A stretch of 7,704 nt of DNA from JBMNKL01 sp050261495 (GCA_050261495.1 JBLNDI010000152.1:1-7704); one strand, 5' to 3'. Positions 1 to 7,549 are shown, counted from the stretch's first letter. Notes: generated from the letters alone by a model not told the origin. A program made the numbers and translations.

Positions 1-20
1 AGTAAATATAAACGGCAGGG

Positions 21-57
21 AACCGGAGTGCGTGATAGTACCGCGCACTCCGGTTTT
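21..57 (+). terminator. Terminator-like hairpin ahead of the permease operon
   Basis: Bases 21-32 (AACCGGAGTGCG) and 44-55 are perfect reverse complements, giving a 12-bp GC-rich stem with an 11-base loop, followed by a short T run (54-57). It lies about 50 bases before the first permease start. In CUT1 sugar operons the substrate-binding protein gene usually precedes the permeases, and a hairpin there lowers downstream expression or protects the upstream mRNA. That gene is outside the window, so this role is inferred. The short T run suggests partial rather than full termination. Confidence 0.7.
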
Positions 58-108
58 AACAGTATAAGCATTGTTTTTAACAAACGAATAATAAAGACGG
101 TGGATTTA

Positions 109-1011
109 ATGACATATATAAAGAAATTATTAAGAAACGATAATGTCGGGTATATTTTTGTGTTCTTTGCGCTTGCTTATATGGCGGTGTTCGTCGGATA
201 TCCGATTTTAAGCAACATAGTTTTAAGTCTGCAGGATGTGACCGTGAGGACCATTAATTCTCCCGTAAAGCCGTTTGTCGGACTAAAAAATTACATTGAG
301 CTTTTCCGGGACGACGTGCTGAGAACTTCAGTTATTAACACATTTACATTTACCGTTTTATGTCTTGTTTTTCAGTTTACAATTGGTTTTGCACTGGCGC
401 TGGTTTTCAACAGGAAATTTTCTTTTGCAAAACCCGTCAGAGGGTTGCTGATGATGCCGTGGATTATCCCTGTCACGGTTACGGCGTTAATGTTCAAGTT
501 CATGTTTAGTTCAAACGTAGGAATCATAAATTTTATACTAAAAAGCCTGCATATTATCCAACAGCCCGTTGATTGGCTTACGCAGCCCGGTACGGCCATG
601 GCTGCCCTGATTATAGCCAATGTCTGGATAGGAATACCGTTCAACATGATCCTGATTTCCACCGGGCTGACGACAATTCCGGACGATATATATGAGAGTG
701 CATCAATTGACGGGGCGAACAAGATACAGACATTTTTCAAAATAACTGTGCCAATGCTCAGGCTAACGATCGAATCGGTGCTGATCCTTGGATTTATCTA
801 TACGTTTAAGGTTTTTGACCTGGTTTATGTTATGACTAACGGTGGACCCGTCAATTCCACACAGACCCTGTCCACCTATTCTTACAAGATGTCTTTTGAC
901 TTGTTCAGGTATAGCCATGGCGCGACGGTGGCTAATATCCTGTTTGCCATTTTGTTCATCGTAAGCTTGCTTTACCTAAAAATCTTTTATGCGGAGGAGG
1001 GAACCAAATGA
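109..1011 (+). CDS. Sugar ABC transporter permease, MalF/UgpA-like (CUT1 family)
   Basis: This is an inner-membrane subunit of a binding-protein-dependent sugar importer. It forms the translocation channel with the next gene product. The 300-residue protein has six hydrophobic segments (about 15-37, 74-100, 113-135, 163-186, 221-243, 272-294). The cytoplasmic EAA loop that docks the ATPase is at about 196-217, with the core ESASIDGA and a later I-VP. The C-terminal NGGPVNSTQT stretch is typical of MalF/UgpA/LacF permeases. A GTG at 28 would extend the frame, but that extension runs through the 21-55 hairpin and adds no family-like sequence. ATG 109 is preferred, although its ribosome binding site (GGTGG, 99-103) is weak. 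The gene overlaps the next one by four bases. No ATPase is nearby, as is usual where one MsmX-type ATPase serves several importers. The substrate cannot be read from the permease. The downstream GH65 gene suggests an alpha-glucoside. Confidence 0.93.
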   Translation: MTYIKKLLRNDNVGYIFVFFALAYMAVFVGYPILSNIVLSLQDVTVRTINSPVKPFVGLKNYIELFRDDVLRTSVINTFTFTVLCLVFQFTIGFALALVFNRKFSFAKPVRGLLMMPWIIPVTVTALMFKFMFSSNVGIINFILKSLHIIQQPVDWLTQPGTAMAALIIANVWIGIPFNMILISTGLTTIPDDIYESASIDGANKIQTFFKITVPMLRLTIESVLILGFIYTFKVFDLVYVMTNGGPVNSTQTLSTYSYKMSFDLFRYSHGATVANILFAILFIVSLLYLKIFYAEEGTK

Positions 1012-1856
1012 GCGCCAATAAAGAATTAAGCAAGATGAAAAATATATTTTATTGCATGCTGTCGGTTGTTTTATTGGCTGTAATGTTCTTTCCTCTTTAC
1101 TGGACAGTTGTTACGTCCTTTAAATTTGAGAAGGAAATTTTCCAGGCGCCGCCGACATTCTTTCCAAGCAGGATCAATACGGCTTCATACGCAGCCCAGC
1201 TCGAAAGCGGTGATTTCAACATGTTTCGGGCTTTCGGGAACAGTACGCTTATATCAGTTGGCAGCATGCTTATTGCGGTACTGCTGTCGGTCCCGGCATC
1301 TTACGGTATCGCTAGATTTAACTTTAAGGGGAGAAAGCTTTGCGTTCTAATCTTTTTAATTACCCAGATGCTCCCTGTTTCCGTGATATTGACTCCCATG
1401 TTTATCATTTTCAGAAATATGGGTTTGCTGAACAGCCGTTTTTCACCCATGCTTGCGGACGCCACTATTGGAATTCCATTCTCCGTACTGATATTAAAGG
1501 ATTATTTTGCGTCTGTTCCAAAAGAACTGGACGACGCATCACGTATAGACGGGTGCAATTATTTCAATTCATTTATCCGTATTTTCATACCTATAGCTTT
1601 TCCGGGCGTAATCGTGTGCGCGGTCTTTTCTTTTCTGTATGCCTGGGGGGATCTCGCCTTCGGGATGACATTCATTCAAAAGCAGCCGATGCGCCCGATT
1701 ACTGCAGGTATTTTCAATTTCATGGGACAGTATGGGACAAAGTGGAGCTACCTTACGGCTTTCGCCGTGGTGACAATCATCCCTGCGGCCTTGATTTTTG
1801 TTTTTATGCAGAAGTACATTATCAGCGGCCTTACAAGCGGAGCCGTAAAAGGATAA
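1008..1856 (+). CDS. Sugar ABC transporter permease, MalG/UgpE-like (CUT1 family)
   Basis: This is the second channel-forming subunit of the sugar importer. The 282-residue length is typical of MalG-type permeases. Hydrophobic segments lie at about 12-33, 78-101, 110-135, 148-168, 197-217 and 246-268. The EAA loop is clear at 173-196 (ELDDASRIDG followed by I-IP), and the protein ends in the family's characteristic QKYIISGLTSGAVKG. The start codon lies inside the stop of the preceding permease (ATGA overlap), and a strong GAGGAGG site sits just upstream at about 993-999. The two subunits are therefore probably translationally coupled in equal amounts. The phosphorylase gene follows within about 30 bases, which supports a single transcript and a link between import and cytosolic cleavage. 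No truncation or missing motif is visible. Confidence 0.94.
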   Translation: MSANKELSKMKNIFYCMLSVVLLAVMFFPLYWTVVTSFKFEKEIFQAPPTFFPSRINTASYAAQLESGDFNMFRAFGNSTLISVGSMLIAVLLSVPASYGIARFNFKGRKLCVLIFLITQMLPVSVILTPMFIIFRNMGLLNSRFSPMLADATIGIPFSVLILKDYFASVPKELDDASRIDGCNYFNSFIRIFIPIAFPGVIVCAVFSFLYAWGDLAFGMTFIQKQPMRPITAGIFNFMGQYGTKWSYLTAFAVVTIIPAALIFVFMQKYIISGLTSGAVKG

Positions 1857-1887
1857 GGGAAATGAAGGTTTAATGGGGGTTTGCTTA

Positions 1888-4272
1888 ATGAGAAGTTTCG
1901 AAGAAAGATTCCTGCAGAAAGACAAAAGCTGGATCATAAATGAAGATTCCGGCAATGTTAATAAGAGAAGGCTCTTTGAGGCGCTATTCACCCTATCGAA
2001 CGGTTATATCGGAATGCGGGGCATAAATGAAGACATGCCGCATAATTCCCGCCCGGGTACGTTTATTGCCGGAGCTTTCGATAAATCCGAATGCATGTGC
2101 GCAGAAATGGTAAATTTCCCTAATACTATTCCGCTGTATCTGGTGATAGACGGCAGGAAGATCGACCTTGACAGCGCCGGGATACTCGGGCATAAACGCC
2201 TGTTGGATCTGCAATACGGCGCAATATACAGGGAAACGGTCTATAAAACCGGCGATAAGGAGATTGCTTTTAAAAGCGTGCGTTTCGTATGCAGGCATGA
2301 CAGGAATTCAGCTGTTATGATATGCGAGATAACGCCGCTTAACTGGTCCGGGGAACTCAAGATCGTGTCGGAACTCGACGGCACGGTTCATAATGCTTTT
2401 GCAAATTACTTCCCCGATGAATGGATCAGGCATTTTTCCCTTGAATACATAAACGACAATTATGACCCTGACACAATAATGATAGTCAAAACCAGGGATG
2501 TAGGAACAAAGTATTGCTTTGCGACTTACCTTGCAATAAACAGGCATTTTAGCGACGTGCGAAGGTTTAAAAAAATATATGGGGAAAAGGTGGTTGAGGA
2601 AGCCGTTGTGCAGGTTGCTTCCGGTCAGCCGCTGAACGTAACGAAATATATTGCCGTTGAGGATACCAGGCATGTGCAGGAAGAAGAGCTGGTAAGGGCT
2701 GCGACAAATATTCTCAACAGGAACAAGATTATAGATGTGGATGCAATATGGGAAAAAAACAAAAAAGCATGGACGGAGAAGTGGGATATAGCCGGTATCA
2801 GCGTTGATGCCGGGAAAGACCTGGACAGCCTGAATGCCAGGATCCGTTTTAACATATACCAGCTCTTGTTGAACGGCTCCGATGTTGACTACAGGCATGG
2901 CATAGGCATCAAGGGCTTCACCGGGGAGATGTACAGGGGACATTATTTCTGGGATACGGAAATGTACATGTTTCCCTTTTACCTGTACACCAATCCATGG
3001 ATAGCAAGAAATTTGCTGGTGTTCAGGCACAGGATTCTTAATGCCGCCAGGATGAATGCGCTTTCAAGAGGTTTCACGGGCGCCCTTTACTGCTGGGAGG
3101 ACGATGAAAGAGGCAAAGAAGGCATCAACCATGAAATAATTCGTGAAACGGGAGAACTCAGGACGAGGGAGACCATAGACCAGTATCATAAGAATCTTGC
3201 CGTAATGTATGCCATATTTAGTTATTACAGGGCAACGCAGGATATCGAGTTCATGATTAACTACGGAGCCGATATGCTTATAGAAAACATGCGGTTCTGG
3301 AAAAGCTACCTCACCTGGAACAAGGAGAAAGACTGTTATGACTCCGTCAGGGTTATGGGTCCGGATGAATACCATGCCAATATAAACAACAACTATTATA
3401 CAAACTATCTTTTTAAGGCAATCGGCAGGATGACGCTGGCTTTCCTCGAGGAATGCCGCACTGTTTATAAGAATGCTTTCTACAAGATAACCAGGCGTTT
3501 GAATGTGACCGAAAATGAAATGAAAACCTGGAGCAGGCTTGTCGAAAAGATATTCCTCCCGGAGCCTAAAGACGGGGTGCTGGAACAGTTTGATGGATAT
3601 TTCGGCCTGGAAGACTATACGTTCACAAAGCGTAATGAATTCGGCATACCTGTCGTTGTTGAACTGGATGACCTGAAAAACCCGTCAAATCCCAAATACA
3701 CGCCGGACCTGGTTGCTTACCATGAAGAGCTTGTGCGCATGTGCAAGAGGATGCGGATTATAAAGCAGGCAGATACCGTGCTGCTTTTTAATATACTGCC
3801 TTTTGATTTTACCGAGGAGGTTAAAAGAAATACTTTGCTTTTCTACGAGGCAAGAACGCTGCATTACTCGTCCCTTTCACCCGGCGTCTATGCGTTGTGC
3901 GCCGCCCGTTTGGGAGAAATGGAACTTGCCGGGAGGTACTTTGATTTGTCGCTGGATATGGATTTGAAGGATATAAAGAATGAGTCGGAGAATGGGCTTC
4001 ATACGCCGACATCAGGCGAGGTCTATACGATTATTACACAGGGGTATGCCGGCCTTTTTCCCGATGGAGACGTGCTGGAACTAAACCCTCATATGCCGAA
4101 GGAATGGGAGAGCCTGCAATTCAAGTACATATGGAGGGGTAACGTGCTGGCTTTTAAGATAGGCAGGCATAAGGCCGAGATATCTTCAAAGGGCCAAAAC
4201 AATACCCTTCTTAGAGTTAAGGATAAGGTCATTGAAATCATGCCGGGCAGCACCTTGCAGGTGGAATATTAG
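1888..4272 (+). CDS. Glycoside hydrolase family 65 disaccharide phosphorylase (specificity unknown)
   Basis: GH65 enzymes are mostly cytosolic inverting phosphorylases. They split alpha-glucosides with inorganic phosphate to beta-glucose 1-phosphate plus an acceptor. From ATG 1888 the protein has 794 residues, a usual size. An N-terminal beta-sandwich (about 1-270, with the family signature LSNGYIGMRG near 35) is followed by an (alpha/alpha)6 barrel from about 312 and a C-terminal beta domain from about 720. Visible motifs are FWDTE at 354-358 (glucose subsite), CWEDDERG from 402 (matching the PWES-type acceptor region), GPDEYH with the predicted general acid Glu494, and KQAD near 626. HYSSLSP near 659 and GLHTPTSG around His705 are the expected phosphate-site segments. 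An in-frame ATG at 1873 would add five residues with a poorly spaced AAGG. ATG 1888 has a GGGGG eight bases upstream, so the start is uncertain. No signal peptide is seen. Substitutions around the acceptor region make maltose, kojibiose, nigerose, trehalose or glucosyl-polyol activity all possible. Confidence 0.92.
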   Translation: MRSFEERFLQKDKSWIINEDSGNVNKRRLFEALFTLSNGYIGMRGINEDMPHNSRPGTFIAGAFDKSECMCAEMVNFPNTIPLYLVIDGRKIDLDSAGILGHKRLLDLQYGAIYRETVYKTGDKEIAFKSVRFVCRHDRNSAVMICEITPLNWSGELKIVSELDGTVHNAFANYFPDEWIRHFSLEYINDNYDPDTIMIVKTRDVGTKYCFATYLAINRHFSDVRRFKKIYGEKVVEEAVVQVASGQPLNVTKYIAVEDTRHVQEEELVRAATNILNRNKIIDVDAIWEKNKKAWTEKWDIAGISVDAGKDLDSLNARIRFNIYQLLLNGSDVDYRHGIGIKGFTGEMYRGHYFWDTEMYMFPFYLYTNPWIARNLLVFRHRILNAARMNALSRGFTGALYCWEDDERGKEGINHEIIRETGELRTRETIDQYHKNLAVMYAIFSYYRATQDIEFMINYGADMLIENMRFWKSYLTWNKEKDCYDSVRVMGPDEYHANINNNYYTNYLFKAIGRMTLAFLEECRTVYKNAFYKITRRLNVTENEMKTWSRLVEKIFLPEPKDGVLEQFDGYFGLEDYTFTKRNEFGIPVVVELDDLKNPSNPKYTPDLVAYHEELVRMCKRMRIIKQADTVLLFNILPFDFTEEVKRNTLLFYEARTLHYSSLSPGVYALCAARLGEMELAGRYFDLSLDMDLKDIKNESENGLHTPTSGEVYTIITQGYAGLFPDGDVLELNPHMPKEWESLQFKYIWRGNVLAFKIGRHKAEISSKGQNNTLLRVKDKVIEIMPGSTLQVEY

Positions 4273-4369
4273 GCATTGTTTATATAGGGACGGGTTTATT
4301 ACATAGATGGTTTTATTATGCAGGGAATGTTGCCGCAGGGTTGCAATCGGGAGCAGGGAGATATTAAGC

Positions 4370-5254
4370 ATGAATTTATACGACATAACTTTCGTAGGAC
4401 ATATGTGTTATGATGAAATCACGCCTTTCCGGGGGGAAACAAAAATTTCCCCGGGAAGCGCGGTTCTGTGCGGCGCCATGGTCGCCGCGAGAATCGGGAA
4501 AAAGGTTGCGGCCGTTGTAAAGATGTCGCCGCAGGATGAAGATATAAATGCCATTATGAAAGAAAACGGGATAGATGTTTATCTTATTCCGAGCAAGGAG
4601 ACTACCTATTCAAAAGTCATACACCCTACAAATGATGTTGATGACAGAAGGCTGATCCTTGAGAAGAGCGCGGGGATGATAAGCATTGACGAAATGCCGG
4701 AAATCCGGACCAGGTTTATGCACTTGGCAGGAATCTCGGATACTGAATTTGATATGGATCTTATACTGGAACTAAAAACGAAAGGTTATAATCTTTCGGC
4801 GGATATGCAGAGCTTCGTAAGGAAGGTAAATCCGGTCACAAAAGAAATATCCTTTGGCGATGTTCCTGAAAAAAAAGAAATAGCAAGGCTGCTCGATAAA
4901 GCAAAGATGGATGTGGTGGAGGCAAGAGTGCTGACAGGCACCGATGACCTTGAGAAAGCCGCAATCATATTTGAGAGCTGGGGGTGTCCCGAGGTTGTAA
5001 TCACCTGGGCGGAAGGAGTCCTGGCAAGGGCAGACGGGATTACATATTATGAAAAGTTTTCAAACAGCAGCGTTGTGGGAAGAACAGGGAGAGGAGATAC
5101 AACCTTTGCCGCATATCTCTCAAGAAGGATGGATCATGATGTCGGGGAATCGCTTAAATTTGCCGCCGCCTTGGCGTCTATAAAAATGGAATCGCCGGGC
5201 CCTTTCAGCGGGACCTTGGAGGATGTGCTGCAAAGGATGAAAGAAAGGCATTGA
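4370..5254 (+). CDS. PfkB/ribokinase-family carbohydrate kinase with GRGD motif
   Basis: This is a predicted cytosolic ATP-dependent sugar or polyol kinase of 294 residues, the normal size for the family. The N-terminus has the ribokinase-fold opening (ITFVGHMCYDEI) and a degenerate glycine motif near 29-43 (PGSAVLCGAMVAARIG). The C-terminal signature is VVGRTGRGDTTFAAYL at 235-250, with the likely catalytic base Asp243. The usual anion-hole GAGD is GRGD here. Glu184 in DVVEARVLTG matches the N-x-x-E/metal region. ATG 4370 is chosen because an AGGGAG site (4355-4360) precedes it and homology begins at once. An ATG at 4307 would add 21 residues that do not look like the fold. The gene is 97 bases after the GH65 gene and on the same strand, so it may phosphorylate the released acceptor. 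That is inference, and fructokinase, ribokinase, inositol or keto-sugar kinase roles remain open. Confidence 0.88.
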   Translation: MNLYDITFVGHMCYDEITPFRGETKISPGSAVLCGAMVAARIGKKVAAVVKMSPQDEDINAIMKENGIDVYLIPSKETTYSKVIHPTNDVDDRRLILEKSAGMISIDEMPEIRTRFMHLAGISDTEFDMDLILELKTKGYNLSADMQSFVRKVNPVTKEISFGDVPEKKEIARLLDKAKMDVVEARVLTGTDDLEKAAIIFESWGCPEVVITWAEGVLARADGITYYEKFSNSSVVGRTGRGDTTFAAYLSRRMDHDVGESLKFAAALASIKMESPGPFSGTLEDVLQRMKERH

Positions 5255-5354
5255 CACGGCTTAATGGCATAATGCTGAAGTTTCCCGGGTTTCGGGAATG
5301 CGGAAAACGGTTTTAAATCGTCATGGAAAGTGATAAAAACGTCAGGCATAGATA

Positions 5355-5383
5355 TTGACAAACTGGCTCCATTTCAATAAAAT
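5355..5383 (+). promoter_or_regulatory. Sigma-A promoter of groES-groEL
   Basis: The -35 box TTGACA (5355-5360) is perfect. The -10 box TAAAAT (5378-5383) differs from consensus by one base, and the spacer is exactly 17 bases. The expected transcription start is about 5389-5391, inside the CIRCE element. This is the standard arrangement for HrcA repression of groESL. Confidence 0.88.
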
Positions 5384-5387
5384 ATTA

Positions 5388-5414
5388 TTAGCACTCGGCG
5401 GAAACGAGTGCTAA
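5388..5414 (+). promoter_or_regulatory. CIRCE operator (HrcA binding site)
   Basis: TTAGCACTC (5388-5396), a nine-base spacer (5397-5405) and GAGTGCTAA (5406-5414) match the CIRCE consensus at every position. The inverted repeat extends three more bases on each side (TTA at 5385-5387, TAA at 5415-5417), giving 12-base arms. HrcA bound here would cover the transcription start and block groESL until heat or misfolded protein titrates GroEL away from HrcA. The hrcA gene is not in the window. Confidence 0.97.
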
Positions 5415-5467
5415 TAAGCGTAGTCAATAAAGCGTTTTATAATACCTTTTGACTTATTGTATTTATG

Positions 5468-5487
5468 AATAACGAGCATTCGTTATT
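5468..5487 (+). other. Hairpin in the groES 5' leader
   Basis: AATAACGA (5468-5475) and TCGTTATT (5480-5487) form a perfect 8-bp stem with a GCAT loop. No T tract follows, so it is not a terminator. It sits in the middle of the predicted groESL leader and could affect mRNA stability or translation. Its AT-rich stem would melt easily. No known RNA family is recognised. Confidence 0.45.
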
Positions 5488-5517
5488 AAATACCATGGTG
5501 AGGTCGAAAGGATTTTA

Positions 5518-5583
5518 ATGCGCTTTTTTGAATTGGCGAAAAGAATTACGATAATCCAAAATAGCGAAAGGAGAGTTGGTTGA
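5518..5583 (+). other. Possible short leader ORF upstream of groES (21 codons)
   Basis: An ATG at 5518 has a good Shine-Dalgarno (AAAGGA, 5507-5512, five bases away). It opens 21 codons beginning MRFFELAKRITII and stops with TGA at 5581-5583, three bases before the groES ATG. Its start overlaps (TAATG) the stop of a 17-codon frame from 5465 (MNNEHSLL...), which has no Shine-Dalgarno. The groES ribosome site lies inside the last codons, so translation of this ORF could couple to groES. No similarity to a known peptide is recognised, and chance is a real possibility. Confidence 0.3.
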
Positions 5584-5586
5584 TCT

Positions 5587-5871
5587 ATGAAAATCAAGCC
5601 AATGGGAGCAAGGGTGCTTCTGAAGGAAATCGAACATGAAGAGACGACAAAGGGCGGCATCGTGCTTCCGTCCAGCGCAAAGGAAAAAACATATATGGCC
5701 GAGGTCGTGGAGATTGGCCCTGGTGAGACGAGAGACGGCAAGGAAATCAAGATGGTCGTAAAGAAGGGTGACCGCGTTCTCTACAGCAAGTACGCGGGAA
5801 CAGAGGTCAAACTGGATGACGAAAAGTACCTTTTGGTAAAACAGGATGATATCCTGGCAATACTTGAGTAA
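5587..5871 (+). CDS. groES: Co-chaperonin GroES (Cpn10)
   Basis: GroES forms the heptameric lid of the GroEL folding chamber in the cytosol. The 94-residue protein has the standard family length. It starts with KIKPMGARVLLKEIE, and the GroEL-binding mobile loop lies at about 16-33, with the conserved GGIVLP at 23-28. The mid-region EVVEIGPG and the end segment VKLDDEKYLLVKQDDILAILE are typical. A Shine-Dalgarno AAAGGAGAG (5567-5575) lies about 11 bases upstream of the start. The gene is the first of the CIRCE-controlled operon, 13 bases before groEL. The unusual feature is its leader, which is long and contains a small ORF. Confidence 0.98.
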   Translation: MKIKPMGARVLLKEIEHEETTKGGIVLPSSAKEKTYMAEVVEIGPGETRDGKEIKMVVKKGDRVLYSKYAGTEVKLDDEKYLLVKQDDILAILE

Positions 5872-5884
5872 AGGAGGCAATATT

Positions 5885-7507
5885 ATGGCTGCTAAAATTC
5901 TGGCATATGATGAGAAAGCGAGAAAAGCTATAGAAGCAGGCGTGAACAAGCTTGCGGATACGGTCAAGGTTACCTTGGGTCCCAAGGGCAGAAACGTAGT
6001 GCTTGAAAAGAAGTACGGTTCGCCTAATGTAACAAACGACGGCGTTACCATAGCAAAGGAAATCGAGCTTGAAGACCCGTACGAAAACATGGGCGCGCAG
6101 CTTGTAAAAGAGGTTGCCAGCAAGACGAACGATGTTGCCGGCGACGGTACAACGACGGCAATCCTGCTTGCGCAGTCGATTGTAAGGGAAGGTTTGAAGA
6201 ACGTGGCGTCCGGCGCCAACCCGATGATCCTGAAAAAAGGCATGGAAAAGGCTGTTGATAAGGCTATCGAAACTATTTCGAAGAACAGCCAGAAGATTAA
6301 GGGCAAGGACGACATGGCATTTGTAGCCACCATTTCCTCCGGCGACGAGAAGATAGGCCAACTGATTGCCGATGCCATGGAAAAGGTAACGGCCGAAGGC
6401 GTTATCACGATCGAGGAAAACAAGGCAGCCGATACAATTATCGAAGTAGTGGAAGGAATGCAGTTTGACAGGGGATACATATCTCCATACATGGTAACGG
6501 ACAATGAGAAGATGGAAGCGGTGCTGGAGGACCCGTACATCCTCATTACGGATAAAAAGATAAGCAATGTGCAGGAATTGTTGCCGGCGCTTGAACTGGT
6601 AGCCAAGAACGGCGGCAGGCTGCTGTTGATTGCCGAGGACGTGGAAGGAGACGCGCTGGCTACGCTTGTCGTCAACAAGCTCCGCGGCACGCTGACCTGT
6701 GTGGCTGTTAAGGCCCCCGGCTTTGGAGACAGGAGAAAGGAAATGCTTCGCGATATTGCCATACTGACCGGCGGAGAAGTTATTTCGGATGAAGTCGGGC
6801 TGGCATTAAAGGATATGAAGTTCTCATGGTTCGGCAGGGCGAAGTCAGTCAAGGTGCAGAAGGAAAACACCATTATTGTGAACGGCGCCGGAGATCCCAA
6901 GGCTATAAAGGATCGTGCCGAGTCGATTAAAAAGCAGATTGAAATAACGACATCAGAGTATGACAAGGAAAAACTTAATGAAAGGCTGGCGAAACTGGCC
7001 GGCGGAGTGGCTGTCATCAAGGTGGGAGCGGCTACGGAAACCGAGATGAAAGAGAAAAAGTACAGGGTGGAAGACGCGCTGAACGCGACGAAAGCCGCCG
7101 TTGAGGAAGGAATTGTGCCCGGCGGAGGAACGGCTTATATAAACGTGCTGCCGGAGATAAAGAAACTGGTGGACACCCTGGAAGGCGATGAAAAAACCGG
7201 CGCAGCCGTCATACTGAGGGCTCTCGAGGAACCGGTCAGGCAGATAGCGGCAAATGCCGGCGTCGACGGGTCGGTAGTGGTTGAGAAGGTTAAAAACAGC
7301 GAGAAAAACATTGGATTTGACGCTGTAAAGGAAGAATTCGTGGATATGTACAAAGCCGGCATCGTAGACCCTGCCAAGGTGACAAAAGCTGCGCTGCAGA
7401 ACGCCGCTTCAATTGCGGGCATGATACTTACCACCGAGAGCGTGGTCGCCGAAAAACCGGAGAAGAAGAATCCGGCTCCCATGCCGCCCGGCGATATGGA
7501 TTATTAA
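5885..7507 (+). CDS. groEL: Chaperonin GroEL (Cpn60, Hsp60)
   Basis: This is the ATP-driven double-ring chaperonin that folds cytosolic proteins inside a GroES-capped chamber. It has 540 residues and is full length. Nucleotide-site motifs are VKVTLGPKGRNVVL (about 27-40) and AGDGTTTA with the essential Asp at 88. The apical domain contains RGYISPYM, KISNVQELLP and KAPGFGDRRKEML. The hinge and equatorial return carry AKLAGGVAVIKVGAATE, VEDALNATKAAVEEG (ATP-hydrolysis Asp) and GGGTA. ATG 5885 is preceded by AAGGAGG (5871-5877), overlapping the groES stop region, and the N-terminus AAKILAYDEKAR aligns without gaps to other GroELs. The C-terminal tail (about 523-540) is short of the usual GGM repeats and ends in PMPPGDMDY. 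Regulation is by the upstream CIRCE site. Confidence 0.99.
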   Translation: MAAKILAYDEKARKAIEAGVNKLADTVKVTLGPKGRNVVLEKKYGSPNVTNDGVTIAKEIELEDPYENMGAQLVKEVASKTNDVAGDGTTTAILLAQSIVREGLKNVASGANPMILKKGMEKAVDKAIETISKNSQKIKGKDDMAFVATISSGDEKIGQLIADAMEKVTAEGVITIEENKAADTIIEVVEGMQFDRGYISPYMVTDNEKMEAVLEDPYILITDKKISNVQELLPALELVAKNGGRLLLIAEDVEGDALATLVVNKLRGTLTCVAVKAPGFGDRRKEMLRDIAILTGGEVISDEVGLALKDMKFSWFGRAKSVKVQKENTIIVNGAGDPKAIKDRAESIKKQIEITTSEYDKEKLNERLAKLAGGVAVIKVGAATETEMKEKKYRVEDALNATKAAVEEGIVPGGGTAYINVLPEIKKLVDTLEGDEKTGAAVILRALEEPVRQIAANAGVDGSVVVEKVKNSEKNIGFDAVKEEFVDMYKAGIVDPAKVTKAALQNAASIAGMILTTESVVAEKPEKKNPAPMPPGDMDY

Positions 7508-7549
7508 AAGCGTCGGACATTGCCAGGAGAATATGGAAATAAGGGCAAT

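Noticed and set aside
1340..1873. A 177-codon + strand frame overlapping the second permease
   Set aside because: It lies in another frame of a well-supported permease, with no ribosome site or domain.
4285..4297. AGGGACGGGTTT between the GH65 and kinase genes resembling half of the groEL terminator
   Set aside because: There is no complementary arm here and the match is short, so it is probably chance.
5251..5273. TTGACA near the end of the kinase gene with CATAAT downstream
   Set aside because: The spacer is only 11 bases, too short for a sigma-A promoter.
5438..5443. A perfect TATAAT as a second groESL promoter
   Set aside because: No acceptable -35 box or extended -10 TG lies at the right distance. 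The 5355-5383 promoter is far better.
5515..7020. A 501-codon open frame on the - strand opposite groES-groEL
   Set aside because: It is antisense to two certain genes, is low in complexity (Ser/Phe/Ala-rich) and has no recognisable domain. Codon bias of groEL explains the absence of stops.
7519..7549. ATTGCC/GGCAAT inverted repeat before the groEL terminator
   Set aside because: It is only 6 bp with a 19-base loop, and the adjacent 11-bp stem explains termination.
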